From Dendrophyllia cribrosa (taxonomy: Eukaryota > Cnidaria > Anthozoa > Scleractinia > Dendrophylliidae), in the NCBI GenBank assembly GCA_024195265.1, contig JAJLRJ010000009.1, positions 8,586,791 to 8,650,790 on the forward strand: a DNA stretch of 64,000 nucleotides, in the 5' to 3' direction. Shown here in pieces: positions 12,501 to 22,929 of the stretch (position 1 is its first letter; the number at the start of each line of letters is the position of its first letter). A model generated the notes under the pieces. It searched no databases. It was not told the origin of the DNA and worked only from the letters and a program-made list of their open reading frames with translations. A program made the translations under genes and the position numbers.

Positions 12501-15500
12501 GTGTCCATTACACTCATCAGATAGGTGGTATCTTGCGTAACCCCCCTACCCCTACACAAGGTGGGTCCTCGTCGAGTACACTTGTTATGACTACTTCCCT
12601 TATAGTAATTTGTTGTGTTATAGTTGAATTTGTACTGGCCCTCACTGGAGCTACTATGGGTACTTTGATAGCATTCGTTTATCCATCCTCCATGTTTTTA
12701 CATGCTGTCTCAGAGAAGACAAATGCAAGGCTAATAGCAAAGGTAGGTTTATAGAGGAATAAAACTGAATGCAAATCCTGGTTATAAGCACAGTAGTTTT
12801 AATAGTGATCCCTTTTCCCTAAATGTTCCCTGTGCCATCCATGTACTCATAATTATTTATCTTATAACCCATTCACGCCGGTAATGATGTTTAGTTGAAT
12901 CAAGACTAGTTTTTCAGCCTCTAAATTCAGACAATCTGAAATGGTAGATTATATAATTACAGTCGAAGCTTCTGTAAGCAGACACCCTCAGGAAGTAGAA
13001 AAAGTGACCATGTCTGGCGGCTTAAAATGCAGGAATGATTCTTGTATTGCAAGAAGAGGAGAATTCAAATGGGGTTTTATCAAGGTGGCCTTACATAGAG
13101 CTGTCCGCTTAGGAGAGTGTCCACTCAGAGAGCTTTGAGTCTATTGTAACTTTTATCTTGTGAATTTGTGAAACATGGAGCGAATTTTCAGTCGATTAAT
13201 CACTCAGATGTAAACTCTCAGATGTAAACTGTCACTCAAGTAATCACTAACTTAAAGATGTAAACTTTTTTAATTCCCCAGTGTAATTACGTCATTCAGT
13301 TGTCTAGACAGTCTTGTTTCACACAATGCATATTTATGTCACACTAAGATGTTTTGGTCGTTTTAAATCTGTTTTACTCTTCAATTCTTTGACTTCAAAC
13401 TCAGTATGGAAAATTAAAACCGATCTATGGACTGAACCTTACGTTGTTTCGTATTTCAAGATGGCTCTTAGAGCCCTTTGATTTTCAATGGAGTGTGAAT
13501 ATCCAGACCGGCAGCTTGATCTCTCATGTGTGTGTATGTCTTTATTGCAGCTTGTTCTGGTACTAGGTTTAGTTTGCTTTGTGGCTGGTACCTATACTGT
13601 TCTAATGTCTCAAGAGAGTGGTGAACACCATCAAGTTGATATACACCCACCAGGCATTGATCCTATTAAGTCAATGGCTTTCCATGACTCCCCTCAGAAA
13701 ACCAATGATACAAACATTAAAGTTGGTGGCATTAAAGGAGACCCAGTTGATGTTGATGTTGCTAAGGTAAATTTCATTGAAAAATACCTTATTTTCCCAG
13801 GGAATATTTCATAAAAGTTGTTTCTAAATTTTAGTTGTTACTCTGTGGTGGCATCAAAAACAAGCGTGATTTCTCAGGAATTAAACTGTATTTATTAACA
13901 AAAGGCAGTGATACTGCCTAAATTCATGTGCATTCCACAGATGGGTGCTTTTATAGTAACACAACTCTGAAGATAATTTCTTTCATGTAATTAGATATTA
14001 TGCATTTCCTGGAAACATCCAATTTTAACCAATCCAAGGAGAATCATTGGAAATTCAGAGGGAAAGGACAGTCTTAAAAGCCAAAGATTTTAAAGAAAAG
14101 TGTAAAGCTTAACTGGTGTTTCCAGAAGGGTGGGGGGGGGGGGGGGGGGGGGGGGGGGTCAAACTGAAAAAAAACCCACCTTTTTGGTGGATAAGAATAT
14201 TTTCTAGGACAAAATAATGTAACTAAAGTTAAAAAGCAATTATAATATTACAATGTAATTTAGAACATAACACATAGACAATTGATATAACATTTAGATT
14301 CACATCCACATTTTAATGGTCTGCTTTTAACTCCTTTGTGCTACATGACTAAATAAAGTAGCATACAACTTTGTTACCAATTATGTTAGGTGTTTTCAAA
14401 TCAAAACAATTTCTTTTAAATACTCAATTGTGAAAGCTTATCGCATTCTTGTTTAAAGGAAACTGTAATATAAAAAAAAAACTCTGCAGCTGTTTCCTGT
14501 CTGCTGAAATTTGCAATAATTTTATTTATTTACAATTTATTTATTTGTTTGTATTATTTTTTAGATTGGCCTAGGAGGAGGCGATCCACTCAAAGAAAAT
14601 GAGAAACTGAAAGCTGTTGCTAATGATGTAAAACCAAATGAAGCAAAGCCTTTGGATGTAAAACCAGTAGATGCTGCAAATGATGGGTTGCTGAAGAAGG
14701 CTGAAGAACCTGCAAAACCAGTAGAGGGTGAGGTGAAGCGACAAGAGCCTCCAGTACCACATGCACCTCAAGATAATCCCGCTCAGAATGCTGCACCAGA
14801 TCAGAGAAAGAGTGAGGATGAACATATGAATGAAAAGCGCCAGCTAATGAGTCAGGGAGAAGAAGAGAAATCAAATCCAGAGAATCTAGTGGCAAAAGAG
14901 AACAATCTGGATGGAGTTGCTGCTAGAAATGTGGCTGATGCCAACCAGGTCAAGGTCTCGGAACAAGAAATAGACGCGGAACTGAAGAAGCTGGAACAGT
15001 CAGATAAGGTTACTAAATAAGCCAGTTAGGGGAACAAAGGTTTTTTTTTGGTCAAAATTTTCTCTTTGAATTCTCTCTTGCCACTAACTAGTTTGTAAAT
15101 GGCCCATTCTTTCAAATGTTTCTTGACGTTTAACTTCTGATTTGTTGCATATCCTCTTTCAATCAATTTATGTCAACTCAGCTGTGACTTGACTGTGTAA
15201 TGTTTTGGTGAAAGAAATAGAAAGCTGCTCTTTTGTGCCAACTAACCTATTGTAAAATAATGAGAAGAATTTTAGGAGATATTCATGTTGATCCTTGCCT
15301 GCTGCTCAGAATCATTATGATAACAACTTTTTAATTCTCTCAAACTTCCTCTTGTTATGTAGGCACGCAAATTATTACAATTATTGTAATTTGTCTAACA
15401 AACAAAACTTCACAGAGAATTTCTAGTTTTTGAAGTTGGTATTTGAATACCATTTCCAATATTTGGAAGAAAATTAATTCCTTCTTGCAGGGCTTCTGAT

Positions 15501-18500
15501 ATTACGCGATAAAAAAATGGAAATTATGCGATTTTTTCGTGGCAAATTATGCGATAAGCAAGGACTATTATGCGGAAAATTATGCAAATTATGCAATTTT
15601 TTCTGGAACTTTTTTATGCATGTTTTACTAGGTTTCAGAGGAAGAAAACGAAAATACCTGTTTTAAAACGGTGCTCGCTATCTTTGTGGGACATTTTGAA
15701 GCTTTTAGCTATGAAGGAACATCCAAAACAAACGACAGAATCCAAGAAAAGAGTCTGTTAACGAGCGGCCATCTTGGTTAACCTTAGTAACCAGGCTAAA
15801 TAAAACATGTGCTCAAGAAATTTACGCGGTTACCAAGCTTGTTGTGGCCAAGAACGAACGCAGTTCGATCGAAAGTGGCAGTTTGTTTATTTGATACAGG
15901 ATAATTCAATGGAAAAAAAACAAATTTTAGCTCAAGTTTCTTAGCTAAAGCGATAGTGTATCGTGTGGTTTGTTCACATTATGCGATTTTGTGTGATTTT
16001 TTACGAATTATGCGAGTTTTCATGAATTATGCGATCGGATGCAATTTGAGGCCGATTATGCGAAATCGCACCATCGCGTAATATCAGAGGCCCTGTTCTT
16101 GTAACAAGAACTTTTAATTAGCATTTTATTAACAAATAAGTTTCTTTATTGAAAATTTGACAAGAATGGCTTTTGTTCCCTATGGCGTTATGTAAAGTGC
16201 ATGCAGCCAATTAAATAGAGTATATATAGACATACCAGTCATGTTAGTTCTAAAATTAATCATCATAAATTGCTTAAAGTGCCACTACGACGAAACTTTT
16301 TGTATTTCTTTTCCGCGCTTTTTGACGCAAATGTATCTAATAGGTTTAGACAAATGCGAATTGCTATAAATTAGGTTGATATATTCTTACACAGCCCAGA
16401 AATAGCTGGCCGAAAACCCACGAAAATCACGTAAAATCCGTCCGCCATTACTCCGTTCATAAATCTGAGCCCACGTTCTACTGGTTTGCGATCTGGTACA
16501 TGTGACTTGATTTGTGACGTCAATGACTCAACGCGTTTCCCTCCGGGACACAGACAACAAAGCCAAAAGGCACGTGTTGAGTCATTGACGTCACAAAATC
16601 TTTAGGCCAACTCGATCCAACTCTCAGGATTCGGTCCCAGTCATTTTTGAATTGAGTAATGGCGGCAAGCCGAATTCGAAATGTAGAGTTAAAATAATGG
16701 CACTTCATGTACAAGTTTTAACTTGAAACTTCGCAAGGTAAGTAACGAGTACTTATATTTTTAAAATATGAAGAGAACAGAAAATGTATATTTTTGATCA
16801 TAGTGGCACTTTAATATGCAATATCTTCATATACTGAGAAAAGGGATACACAGATTGATGGCCAAAGCTATAAAGCAACACCTACTGACCATACATGTAC
16901 ATTGTAGAAATCTGTTTTTATTATATAAACTTCAGTGAAATACAAGGATTCCTCCCAACCCGGAAAATTCATATCTCGACACATGTGAAGATATCATTTT
17001 TATCTTCCTTGTGAAGAGTAAAGATATCAATATGTTGTGGTTCAAATTTGTCTTTGGTTTAAAAATTTTCAAGCCAAAGAAAATTTGAACCACAACATTA
17101 ACTACATATTAGCTACTGTGTTTGATTAAATGTCAAACAAACTCACTGACAGATCATCCTCTGAAATCTTTGGACATCTACAGCAACCTTCAGAAAATTT
17201 CAGAAAATGATCGGAAATGTTCATACAACCTTTGGACAATATTAAAAAAATCTTCGAAAATCTTGGGGCAGTACGCCGCTCTTACAAAGTCTTCTCTGAT
17301 TTCCTGAGAAAACAATAGAACAAACAACACAATGGACCCTAGCCCTGAAAACAATAGAGCTGCATGATACCCAGGTCCAATGAAATAAGAGGTTGTAAAG
17401 AGCTGCGTGGTATCTGAAAATCTTTGGAAAATCTTTGGGAAATTGTTCAAAACTTTGTAATCAGTGTCGTTTATATAATAACAAAATAATACATGATTGT
17501 CTGCTTGGAGGTATGAAATTTCATAATCTTTGTGCACCCATGTATGATTTTTTAAGATAAAGTGTTAGAAAGCAAACCAGTATTAATTTTTTTTTAAGTA
17601 GTAAAAGTGTAGATATTTTATTAGACAAAGTTCTCTTTAGTGTTTCAGAATTTAAGTGTATTTAAAAACAAGAAACTTAGAAACTCATTCATGAGCAAGT
17701 AAAAGCCAGTAACTATAATTAGGCAAGGAAGATGAAATGTTCATTGTGTCAGTGACAAGTGATAGGAATCTAATTTAGGTGCTATAAATCCTTGTTAAGG
17801 TATTTAAAACTGTACTCCAGTAGTCACATAAAAATTGACCCTCTTTGTCAAAAATAAGTACGGTAGTTTTAATCAGTTGAAGTTACATAAATCAACATAA
17901 AACTAGCTATTTAATTCAAAACAAAACTGTATGATAGACTTAATGACATTGAAACTCTGACAGAATTTAGCTGTGGTTAAAAGGATTACTTTGCCTGGTA
18001 TTACTCAAGCAAAGTATGAAATAATTTATTCATTTTGTTTACCATCAAACAAACCAAAAAAAGCATGCAGTTCCCATTGTTTGAGTTACTGGGTAAAGAA
18101 ATGGCCATAACTGTGCCTTAGTTCTTTGGCATTTTAGGTTTGGATTTAAAATAAAAACAAGTGTGTATGCAAAGAGTGTCTGCCCGGAAAAAATCATCAC
18201 ATATGATATATCAATTGACCTACATCACAACCATCCATTTAAATTGTTTTTGAAAACTTTTGATTTACAATGTAGTATTGAAAGAATAATAATGTTAGTT
18301 CACTGTCTTAATAATTAATTTTGTAATTCCAGCAACACCTAAGATTAACATTGACTGAACATAACTTACATTACTTGAATCTTGACTGTTACTTTGCCTT
18401 ACATCAGTCAAAGTGCTATGGAGTTAATTATATGGGCCGCATAACGCGAAAAGGGCCCGGACAACATATTTTCTCGATTTTGAGTTTTCAGTTTTTTTGC

Positions 18501-21500
18501 CCACTTCAATCCCTAAATAATATGATGGAAGCGAAAAAAGTCTGGAAATAAAAGTTAAAACTGTAAAAATCGCGCCTTCAATGCACATACCGCAAGGCTT
18601 CTGCCACTTTGAGCAGCTGATTTATATGCAAATTACTCAAAATCACGTGTCATGTCATCCGGGCCCTTTTTGCATGACGCGGCCCATATAATCTTGGATT
18701 AAGGACATTAATATTTGTATTAAATTTCTCATTTAATGTGTTGTTCTTTTAAAATGATTCTTGAATCTGAATGATTATGTATTAATTAACAAGTGAAATA
18801 AAGCACTTAAACAAACCAGTCATTGTCATGCACTGTTGAGATAATAACAGCACTGCAAGTGTTATTGAATAAGAATATTGATGTAAAACCTAGCAACATA
18901 ACAGCACTCTATCTATATAAATCTGTAAACACGTTTGATCAGTAGTATTGTTATATTCTTTGCCATCAGACTCTGTGATCCTTGTTATATTGATAAGGAT
19001 AGTAATAATAATAATAACTTTATTGATTACCCTTGGCTAATCTTATCCACATATTTTCACAGGTATGCAGGGCTGTCATTAAGATTTGAGACAGGCATTG
19101 CCCTGATCTTAACACCCGTAACAATCTTGTCGCTTTGTCGTTCAATTTAACCTATGACAGGCAAGATCACCCATATAATCAAGGCCTAATCAAGTGCACT
19201 CACCCGTAACAGATGCTATGGGTGATGGCCCTTAATGACAGCTCTGGGTATGCAAACCTTTTTACATGTACTTGGTATTTGGTGATCAGTATGCTTTATA
19301 GTCATCAGCGCTGTCACTAATGTTTGAAGTAGCTGAGGTAGTCGGGAAGAAACAGTTCTATCAGTAGTATTGCCTTGTTTGTCTAGGAAAGTAACCTGGA
19401 CTCACAAGTGTAGTATCTGGGTAGGGGGTGTTGGGTGGCGAGGGGGGAGGATTAGGGGGTGTTGGGTGGCGAGGGGAGAGGTAGGGTCACCCCCGGGCCT
19501 TAATGACAGCTGTTAGTCATTGTCAAGTTTTAAATGTAGTATAGTACATTAGATATAATCAAGTAAGTGAAACTGTTATTGAATGTGTATATGGCTGCTA
19601 CTATGAATGAACCACATCCATCCACTCAAAGTAATAAGATAATTTTTGATCTGAAAACAAATCTTCAACTCTTATACTTGACTATGAAGTTGACAGAATC
19701 AACAGATGGGTAGAATAACGGAAGGTATTAATTGGCCTAAAATGTTTGGATATTGATTTTTTTTTAGTGTTGTCTCGTCACGTTGAAGCATTGCGCCCAG
19801 AGCTTCTGTTAATGCAAATAACAGAGCCCATAATGAGGCCTGTTAGGAGGTTGTGCATGTCTCTAGTCTGAATTTCAAACCTTTTCATTTTGCTAATTTG
19901 ATGTTGAAGGTTCATGCATGTGTCTCGTCATCTCCCTACTCCACTCACCTGGAGGGGCTTTTGACACATTACTCTTGGGGAAGGGGAGGGTGCGCCCACG
20001 ATGTCATCCTTTCCAGGATTGCGGTAGGATGTTGAATGAAGCCGGATGCGAAAAGTTGCATGTTGAATAATGCAGTAACCCACATCTAGGCAGTAGGACC
20101 CAAAACATTAAGTATGTCAAATGAGTAATCTACAATGCTGAATATGAAAACTTGAATGTTAAATGCTGTGGTTTGCATGAAGATTTTGTGGGAAATAAAT
20201 CACCAATATTGCATGCTGAATGCGCAATGTTGAATATCGAAAATGAAAAGTGCAATGTACAATCATGAAGGTTGAATATGGAATTTGCAGAGTTGAATGT
20301 CGAATTGTATAAAAGCCTGAAATGCATGAAGTAGAATGTAAAATATAAACATTGAATTTTTGGCGGGGATGGAACTCCATAGTTTTACACTCTAAATATT
20401 TTCTCAAATGGCTGGTACCATTATTTTCATATATTCCCAGCAACTTTATTTCAAGAATTTCCATGTTCTAACAATCTACTTACCACTTTTGGTCATACAA
20501 TCAAAATCAAATCAACTTACTTGCCTGGAATTTGATTTTAATAATTATTATTATGAACTGAATACATTACATTTAACAATTAGACCAGTTTGTAAATATT
20601 CGCAGTACATGTATTTTAAAAAGAGAAAAACGTTTATATGACTTGAAATAGTCTCTGTATCAGAGAATCCATCATCAAATTCTGTGCAATTTGATTTTTG
20701 AAGTATTCATAATCTGTGGACTTACATCATGCAACTGTACCAGTGTTCTTAAATATTGACTTGAAGTCAAATTTAACCAGGATTCTCTAAAGTGAAATAG
20801 TATGAAATGCGACAGTTTTGGCACTTAGTAGTTAGTGCAGTATAAGAAGCCTTTCTAAAGAATCAATGTTTTAACCCTGTAACACTCAAGACCGTTTGAA
20901 GATCAAAATTCAAGAAAAATTCCAAAGTTGATTTTGTAAAATATTGAAAAACAAATCGTACCACGCAAAAGAACTGCTAAAGAGGTTTCATTTGAATTGT
21001 CACACCATAGGATTTCGTTGACAGACTCAAAAGTTAGAACTACACTAGTTACATGTCTCTATTATTGACTCTTGGAGTGAAAGGGTTAACTTGTTATATG
21101 ATAGATGAACCCAGGGGAGTACATGTCTCTAGTCTGAATTTCAAACCTTGTCATGTTGTGAGATTCACATGTCGCTGTCAGAGTTTCGTGCACTACCACG
21201 CCACAAGTTCAATTTCATAGAATCATCTTCTTGTTCATGGTCATTTCACTTTGCTGTTTCGATGTCATGTCACTGGCTAAAATTTGCCCCATTAAGGCAT
21301 CACTGCAATGTAGTGGCCAAATATGGACATTATTAGTTTTTATTTTGTCAAAATAATGAAATACTTTTCTCATCCATGCAAGGTATCAAGTGACACTGCT
21401 GTGTTGCAAACAAAGGACACAGCACAAGGGGACAGTACTTTGAATGAGGCAAACCAACAACAAGACACTCGTGAAAAAAGTTTGGTTAAACGGGATCTAC

Positions 21501-22739
21501 AACTATCACATGACCCTGCAATTGCGGCTGACAAATTCGAAGCTGGGGCTGATAAAGCAGTGGGGGTTGAAAGACATGGAATTGTAGTTTCACAGACGGC
21601 AGGAAATCAATCAATTTTACGCGAAGAAGAAAACGAAGAGGCAGGAAATAAGAACCTTCATGAACCTTTACAACAATCTCTTGATGAAAGAACATTTGGA
21701 AATAACAACAAAACTACTGTAGAAGAGAAACAGTCAGTGGAACAAGGCATTAAAATAAGAGACCTCAAATCAAAACAAATACTTAGAGGGAAACATTCAA
21801 GTTCACTTTCATCAAAATCTTTTAAAACATTTCTTTCAAAACGAAACTCAAGGAGGTCAAAAAGAAGCCATCTTCAGGTAAGTAATAATCACTAAATAAA
21901 AAAGGAATAAAGTTTTATTCCCTGTTTTAGTAATTTAACTTTGTCCTGAGGATATAATCTGGGCCATTGTCCATACGGTCTTGCATTTGCTGTCTTTGCT
22001 CGACACCTTACCTCATTCACACTCTTGCATTATTGGGCAGTGACCCACATCACTGTTCGAAAAGAGCAGCATAGATCCAGGTGTTGTGGTCTGCCCTGGT
22101 CTTATTCATATTCATGGTTGGGGTAGGTGGGGTGAGATCATAATTGGACCAATTTTAACTGCCAATTGCCTCTTTACATGCAGCCCCCCCCCCCCCCCCC
22201 CCCCCCCCCCGGATGAGCAGCTGGTCAATTGCAGGGCTACTCCCATTACCTAATTCTTAGGGGGGACAGCCAGTACTTTCGTTTTTTATTAAAAATGTTT
22301 TTTTTGGCTTTTTTATTTCCCTTGTATATATGGGAAAGAAAACAAATAAAGTTAATGCTCTCCTTGCAACCGCTATAGATGGATTTGGATTTAGGGATGC
22401 TCTCTCATATTAAGAAACGTTTGGATGGTTTTTTAACCATATTTGAACGCTCGTAACTTTGTCGCTATGCAACTAAACATCTCCATACTTGGCAACATTA
22501 CTAATCTCTATTCATGTGGTGACGTTAATGCATCATTAGATTCAATTTGCAACTCGACTTCGAAATAGCCTAGAGCTTAGGATGCAAAATGATAAAAATG
22601 TCAAAATCCAAATTTTACGTTTCATTTTGTATTTCTTACGTTGTATAAAATTTGTGTTCTAGGCTTGCATAGTTAACTTGTTCTCTTAAGAAATCATTTG
22701 TCCTGTTTGTATTTCATTTTATAGGGAGAAGCTAGATAA
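562..22739 (+). CDS. SLC38A10: SLC38A10-type sodium-coupled neutral amino acid transporter, 3' part (9 exons)
   Basis: Exons: 562-664, 2352-2451, 3065-3147, 4340-4457, 12624-12742, 13551-13766, 14565-15008, 21383-21877, 22725-22739. All have AG/GT borders and matching phases, and together encode 563 residues plus TAA. The first exon (LPEPSVKNM, then GINIVASVYFLVG) matches the SLC38A10 segment around LDEPSVKTM. Later exons give VGFFGYVCF, FVMSVIVSFPLMVYPLRA, the hydrophobic ILFPQIEF, the family block LALTGATMGTLIAFVYP and a last membrane span (LVLVLGLVCFVAGTYTVL). After it comes a long Lys/Glu/Gln-rich cytoplasmic tail, as in vertebrate SLC38A10, which is unusual for SLC38 proteins. Family members are membrane transporters for amino acids such as Gln and Ala. 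The N-terminal half lies upstream of the window. The intron at 4458-12623 is swollen by repeats. The 15008 donor (AAG|GTTACT) is the weakest junction. Confidence 0.88.
766..1345. repeat. ~110-bp tandem repeat, about 5 degenerate units
   Basis: Five imperfect units each carry GGAAAGTACTGCTCA, a CATTTGAATGGTCACAC block, GGATTTCATC and GACTCAAAAGTTAGAAC, ending in CTTGTACAGC. The unit is dispersed: a same-strand copy lies at 20870-21095 and an inverted one at 46190-46300. The 102-codon ORF through this array is an artefact of the repeat. Confidence 0.8.
1552..2027. mobile_element. MITE, TTAA-flanked, long inverted repeats (family 1)
   Basis: The element lies between TTAA tetranucleotides and begins AGTGCACCTAAACCCCAA, with its inverted copy at the other end. 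The inverted arms extend well over 100 bp through TCTTGTTTTTAACGTCGCG. The core contains TGACGTCA-like sites. A full second copy is at 54390-54844 and a truncated inverted copy at 29045-29343. The TTAA flanks suggest a piggyBac- or Kolobok-type transposase in trans; the termini do not prove which. Confidence 0.85.
3215..3338. mobile_element. Short foldback MITE, TA-type ends
   Basis: The inverted ends are CAGTACCGGGCAAAGGTAAG and its near-exact complement, bounded by TA. The 70-bp core repeats ATCGAGGATCGAG in both orientations, so the whole element folds into a hairpin. The size and possible TA duplication suggest a Tc1/mariner-mobilised element. Confidence 0.75.
3786..3958. mobile_element. 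MITE with CARGGCTGTGCTCTA ends and 5-bp duplication
   Basis: The ends are CAAGGCTGTGCTCTA and its complement TAGAGCACAGCCCTG. It is flanked by the exact direct repeat ATAAA (3781-3785 and 3959-3963), a 5-bp target-site duplication. It sits in an intron of the SLC38A10-type gene. Confidence 0.8.
4746..4780. repeat. Short tandem repeat of CCGAACG
   Basis: Five tandem copies of a 7-bp unit (GCCGAAC and variants) lie in intron sequence just upstream of a Penelope-like remnant. Confidence 0.7.
4970..5217 (+). pseudogene. 3' end of a Penelope-like retroelement (GIY-YIG tail), frameshifted
   Basis: One frame reads RTIRERFTNTDKG, typical of the second half of a GIY-YIG nuclease. After a frameshift near 5045 another frame reads THFNLPGHSSADMRLIPPEL, then SRRKARKAFLIHRG, and ends LSPEDINRRNER-stop at 5217. 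This H-FNLPGHS-x-ADM...RR pattern is characteristic of the C-terminal GIY-YIG region of Penelope-like elements in cnidarians and other animals. No reverse transcriptase part remains, so this is a dead 5'-truncated copy. Confidence 0.75.
5341..6901. repeat. Composite repeat, unit A copy 1 (~1.56 kb)
   Basis: The unit starts CGCCGAGAATACAGCGAC and is repeated almost unchanged at 7410-8977 and, in part, at 10929-11815. Inside it a ~350-bp segment is itself duplicated (around 6110-6310 and 6440-6650, each with AAGCGAGTGACCC and ACCATTGCGAATCTAACGAG). It is rich in stop codons and has no coding potential. Each copy is joined to a 43-bp minisatellite, so the two move or amplify together. Confidence 0.85.
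6902..7409. repeat. 43-bp minisatellite block 1 (~12 units)
   Basis: The units follow TACTCCATGACTGGCATCAC then AAAGTGTCCTGGGGGTGGCACGC. The G run varies from 3 to 7, so unit length is about 42-46 bp. The block lies between unit A copies 1 and 2. Confidence 0.9.
7410..8977. repeat. Composite repeat, unit A copy 2
   Basis: This copy aligns end to end with 5341-6901, with scattered substitutions and small indels (for example, an extra ACATTCGACG block near 8414). It leads directly into the second minisatellite block, as copy 1 does. Confidence 0.88.
8978..10928. repeat. 43-bp minisatellite block 2 (~45 units) with 174-bp higher-order period
   Basis: The monomer is the same as at 6902-7409. 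Variants repeat in a fixed order of four (GGGTTGCATGC, GGGGTGGCACGC with AAAGTG, AAAGCG with CTTCATG, and TAGGCGGGTGCACGC). Successive GCATGCTACTCC sites at 9421, 9595 and 9769 are 174 bp apart, which is four monomers. A 102-codon ORF here is simply the monomer translated. Confidence 0.88.
10929..11815. repeat. Composite repeat, unit A copy 3 (truncated)
   Basis: The copy begins at GATTGGCGAAGTTTGGA, equivalent to 5740 and 7807 in the other copies, and carries a ~60-bp AT-rich insertion (AATAATAAATTAAGTTAATT region). It ends near GGGATTTACATCA, with part of the internal duplication lost. Confidence 0.82.
12111..12229. repeat. 17-bp tandem repeat, 7 copies
   Basis: Seven consecutive copies of GCACGTCACACTGTAAT, differing only by G/A at position 5, occupy exactly 119 bp in the large intron. 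Confidence 0.95.
12276..12580. mobile_element. MITE with TGTACTCG ends
   Basis: TGTACTCGGACGGGACCCAC at the left end is matched inverted by GTGGGTCCTCGTCGAGTACA at the right. The element ends only ~43 bp before the transporter exon at 12624, so it forms most of the sequence upstream of that splice acceptor. Confidence 0.7.
12958..13148. mobile_element. Possible pogo/Tigger-like MITE remnant
   Basis: The left end ACAGTCGAAGCT, followed by GACACCCTCAGGA, resembles the short-ended MITEs of the pogo/Tigger group. The right end AGCTTTGAGTCT is only a loose inverted match. The assignment is tentative. Confidence 0.35.
13266..13483. repeat. Dispersed repeat, copy 1
   Basis: This stretch aligns with 24735-24923 on the same strand, sharing TTGTCTAGACAGTCT, CACAATGCATATTTATGTCAC, GTATGGAAAATTAAAACCGA and GATGGCTCTTA. 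It lies 68 bp upstream of the exon at 13551. Its class is unknown. Confidence 0.75.
14132..14158. repeat. G27 homopolymer
   Basis: An uninterrupted run of 27 G bases in an intron. The rest of the intron 13767-14564 shows nothing else recognisable. Confidence 0.95.
14565..15020 (+). CDS. SLC38A10: SLC38A10-type tail exon 1 (with possible read-through stop)
   Basis: This part of the transporter gene encodes the first half of the charged tail and is rich in K, E, P, A and Q. It contains the small repeat DVKP (ANDVKPNEAKP, then LDVKPVDAAND). The frame stays open to TAA at 15018-15020. Two phase-0 donors could skip this stop: AAG|GTTACT at 15008 and CAG|GTCAAG at 14949. Either would join in frame to the exon at 21383. 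If neither is used, the protein ends here with the residues DKVTK. Two C-terminal isoforms are therefore possible. Confidence 0.75.
   Translation: MGLGGGDPLKENEKLKAVANDVKPNEAKPLDVKPVDAANDGLLKKAEEPAKPVEGEVKRQEPPVPHAPQDNPAQNAAPDQRKSEDEHMNEKRQLMSQGEEEKSNPENLVAKENNLDGVAARNVADANQVKVSEQEIDAELKKLEQSDKVTK
15488..16095. mobile_element. MITE with CAGGGCTTCTGATATTACGCG ends, 6-bp duplication
   Basis: The ends CAGGGCTTCTGATATTACGC and GCGTAATATCAGAGGCCCTG are inverted copies. The exact direct repeat TTCTTG flanks it at 15482-15487 and 16096-16101. The subterminal parts repeat ATTATGCGA several times in both arms. It contains no transposase. Confidence 0.85.
16274..16814. mobile_element. MITE, TTAA-flanked (family 2)
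   Basis: The element runs from TTAAAGTGCCACTA to its inverted end TAGTGGCACTTTAA. Its first bases resemble those of family 1 (AGTGCACC), but the arms are unrelated. The core is an inverted pair around TGACGTCA. Confidence 0.8.
17032..17098. repeat. Small hairpin repeat
   Basis: ATGTTGTGGTTCAAATTTG pairs with its complement CAAATTTGAACCACAACAT-like arm, leaving a ~14-bp loop. It is probably a deleted MITE. Confidence 0.7.
18428..18691. mobile_element. MITE with TATATGGGCCGC ends
   Basis: TTATATGGGCCGCATAACGC, followed by AAAAGGGCCCGG, is mirrored by CCGGGCCCTTTTTGCATGAC and GCGGCCCATATAAT. It is a compact GC-tipped foldback in an AT-rich intron. Confidence 0.8.
19068..19246. mobile_element. 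MITE with CAGGGCTGTCATTAAG ends, 6-bp duplication, copy 1
   Basis: The ends CAGGGCTGTCATTAAG and CTTAATGACAGCTCTG are inverted copies. GGTATG is duplicated at 19062-19067 and 19247-19252. A related copy lies 70 bp downstream. Confidence 0.8.
19316..19514. mobile_element. MITE related to the 19068 element, copy 2
   Basis: CAGCGCTGTCACTAATG at the left and CTTAATGACAGCTGTT at the right correspond to the ends of the neighbouring element. AGTCAT is duplicated at 19310-19315 and 19515-19520. The interior holds a duplicated GGGGGTGTTGGGTGGCGAGG. Confidence 0.65.
20029..20345. repeat. Degenerate minisatellite of TGTTGAATG motifs
   Basis: GTTGAAT or TGCTGAAT recurs every ~15-30 bp across about 300 bp (for example ATGTTGAATGAAG, CATGTTGAATAATG, AATGTTGAATATCG). 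The two overlapping antisense ORFs here follow from the repetition. The motif GTCTCTAGTCTGAATTTCAA occurs just upstream (19859) and again at 21126. Confidence 0.6.
20870..21095. repeat. Dispersed copy of the 110-bp repeat
   Basis: It shares GGATTTCGTTGACAGACTC, AAAAGTTAGAACTAC and a leading AACCCTGTAACACTC with the array at 766-1345, and ends in GTGAAAGGGTTAAC. Its ends suggest a full dispersed element with an AACCCTTT-type terminus. Confidence 0.7.
21383..21877 (+). CDS. SLC38A10: SLC38A10-type tail exon 2
   Basis: A 165-codon exon follows the acceptor TGCAAG at 21377-21382 and ends at CAG|GTAAGT, a strong donor. The predicted peptide is hydrophilic, with acidic and glutamine-rich stretches and a basic end (KRNSRRSKRSHLQ). 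Entry in phase 0 fits the preceding tail exon. No known domain is visible, as expected for the disordered tail of this family. It could also belong to a separate gene, but composition, strand and phase favour this one. Confidence 0.68.
22184..22210. repeat. C27 homopolymer
   Basis: A run of 27 C in the last intron of the transporter gene. Nothing else is recognised in 21878-22724. Confidence 0.95.
22725..22739 (+). CDS. SLC38A10: SLC38A10-type terminal coding micro-exon
   Basis: After the acceptor ATTTTATAG the frame reads Gly-Glu-Ala-Arg-stop, giving a final coding stretch of only four residues. The stop overlaps an AATAAA hexamer (22738-22743), which may be chance because the transcript probably continues into 3' UTR. 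Phase 0 agrees with the strong donor at 21878. Confidence 0.5.
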   Translation, partial: GEAR

Positions 22740-22857
22740 TAAAGCAGCCAAACATCAACTGGTTTTACAAGTCTTTGAAATAACTGCTGTGTCATGTGAT
22801 GCCAGCAGAGAAGTGCCATCCTATCCTTGGGTGATGTTTGATTGTTGGGGTTATCAG

Positions 22858-22929
22858 CACAAAGTAGTACCCTATTTACCCTGGGGTATGTCTCACAAAG
22901 TAGTACCCTATTCACCCTGGGGAATGTCT
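22858..22929. repeat. 36-bp direct duplication in 3' flank
   Basis: Two tandem copies of a 36-bp unit starting CACAAAGTAGTACCCTATT and ending GGGGWATGTCT. It lies just after the transporter stop codon, probably in the 3' UTR. Confidence 0.85.

Noticed and set aside
14571..14895. Two antisense ORFs rich in Leu, Phe and Trp
   Set aside because: They are shadows of the charged, Lys/Glu-rich transporter tail exon on the + strand.
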